In this document: positions 63,706-64,000 of the stretch, one piece after another
Numbering within the stretch: the stretch's first letter is position 1
Layout: each line of letters starts with the position of its first letter
Source: Kiritimatiellia bacterium
GTDB taxonomy: Bacteria; Verrucomicrobiota; Kiritimatiellia; PWTM01
Assembly (NCBI GenBank): GCA_026417735.1
Contig: JAOACR010000003.1
Span: forward strand, 1-64,000
Direction: 5' to 3'
DNA: 64,000 nucleotides
Notes under the pieces: model-generated
Database searches by the model: none
Told to the model about the DNA's origin: nothing
The model's input: only the letters and a program-made list of their open reading frames with translations
Made by a program: the position numbers and the translations under genes

Positions 63706-64000
63706 TCAGCGGCGATCGCCTCCGGGCGGCCGCCGTTCGCCGGGCTTCGGCAGGTCCGGCGGCGCGGTGACGGTTTCTGCGCGCGACACGTCTGGCTCTA
63801 CTGCCGGCCGTGGCACCTGACCACTCGGACGGATGTAGATGTCCGTGCGGCGGTTCTTTTGCATGTTTTCTTCGGTGTCGTTCGGTGCGATCGGTCGGTC
63901 GAAGCCGTAACCGTGGTAGCTCAGGCGTGACGGTTCAATGCCGCCGGTCTTAACGATGTAGTCCATGACCGCTTTCGCGCGACGCTCGGAGAGTCGGAGA
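63706..64000 (-). CDS. OmpA-domain protein, C-terminal end (5' end beyond window)
   Basis: The visible 97 codons cover the end of an OmpA-type peptidoglycan-binding domain: LSERRAKAVMDYIVKTGG, RLSYHGYGFDRPIAPNDTEENMQKNRRTDIYI. The Arg-Arg after QKNR and the aspartate are the usual diaminopimelate-binding residues. A proline-rich tail of about 35 residues follows. The protein should anchor the outer membrane or a pilus/lipoprotein complex to peptidoglycan. Confidence 0.9.
   Translation of the reverse strand, partial: LRLSERRAKAVMDYIVKTGGIEPSRLSYHGYGFDRPIAPNDTEENMQKNRRTDIYIRPSGQVPRPAVEPDVSRAETVTAPPDLPKPGERRPPGGDRR

Overview
The window is GC-rich DNA from what is most likely a member of the PVC superphylum, probably Verrucomicrobiota or Kiritimatiellota. 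This is inferred from gene content and no marker gene was compared. The supporting signs are many secreted glycoside hydrolases (GH78, GH95-like, GH5-like and several unnamed barrel proteins), a sulfatase plus a decayed second sulfatase, ThuA and Tat-exported Gfo/Idh/MocA proteins, cytochrome c fusions with beta-propeller or HzsA-like domains, and a type III glutamine synthetase. Genes are tightly packed. Start codons very often overlap the preceding stop as ATGA or GTGA.

Layout. 1-1559: trpF-trpB (trpB runs off the left edge), minus strand. 1813-8891: a minus-strand operon for an extracytoplasmic carbohydrate function (ThuA protein, Tat oxidoreductase, HEAT-repeat protein, barrel protein with a C-terminal binding domain). 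9051-9142: tRNA-Ser(CGA). 9371-16240: GH78 alpha-L-rhamnosidase, TrmJ-like methyltransferase, an intact sulfatase and an iduronate-sulfatase-like pseudogene. 16468-23530: a minus-strand operon with a PgaC-like glycosyltransferase, a giant PgaB-like protein, purQ and a glycerophosphodiesterase. 23754-29598: HzsA-like cytochrome fusion and GH95-like protein. 29717-33757: PilM/PilN fusion, PilO-like protein and a Wzm/Wzt polysaccharide exporter. 33721-40407: esterase, AT-richer methyltransferase, DUF4832-like protein, YVTN-propeller cytochrome and a chorismatase-like RidA-fold protein.

40496-44020 holds the most notable element: a RecQ-like helicase fused to a phosphoribosyltransferase, followed by a DprA-like gene. 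It has its own candidate promoter, and a strong hairpin separates it from the upstream gene. This is the architecture of RqlHI/PsyrTA toxin-antitoxin and phage-defence modules. 44080-46054 encodes a STAS antagonist and a GAF-PP2C phosphatase (partner switching).

46174-54236 is a nitrogen-linked minus-strand operon: type III glutamine synthetase, NAD synthetase, a GAF-AAA-Fis sigma-54 activator and a P-loop-less KaiC-like/PEP-synthase ATP-grasp fusion. A well-placed -24/-12 element and a perfect palindrome lie upstream of the first gene. 54439-64000 carries a GH5-like protein, a pterin-binding protein, a large secreted barrel protein, the DUF151-galE-DUF1648 operon, a small membrane protein and the C-terminal end of an OmpA-domain protein.

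Five apparently first-in-operon genes without a clear Shine-Dalgarno site have promoter-like boxes ending only 6-11 nt before the start codon, which suggests leaderless transcripts in this organism. I saw no rRNA gene, CRISPR array, insertion sequence or integrase. Non-coding gaps are all shorter than 300 bases apart from the pseudogene tract.
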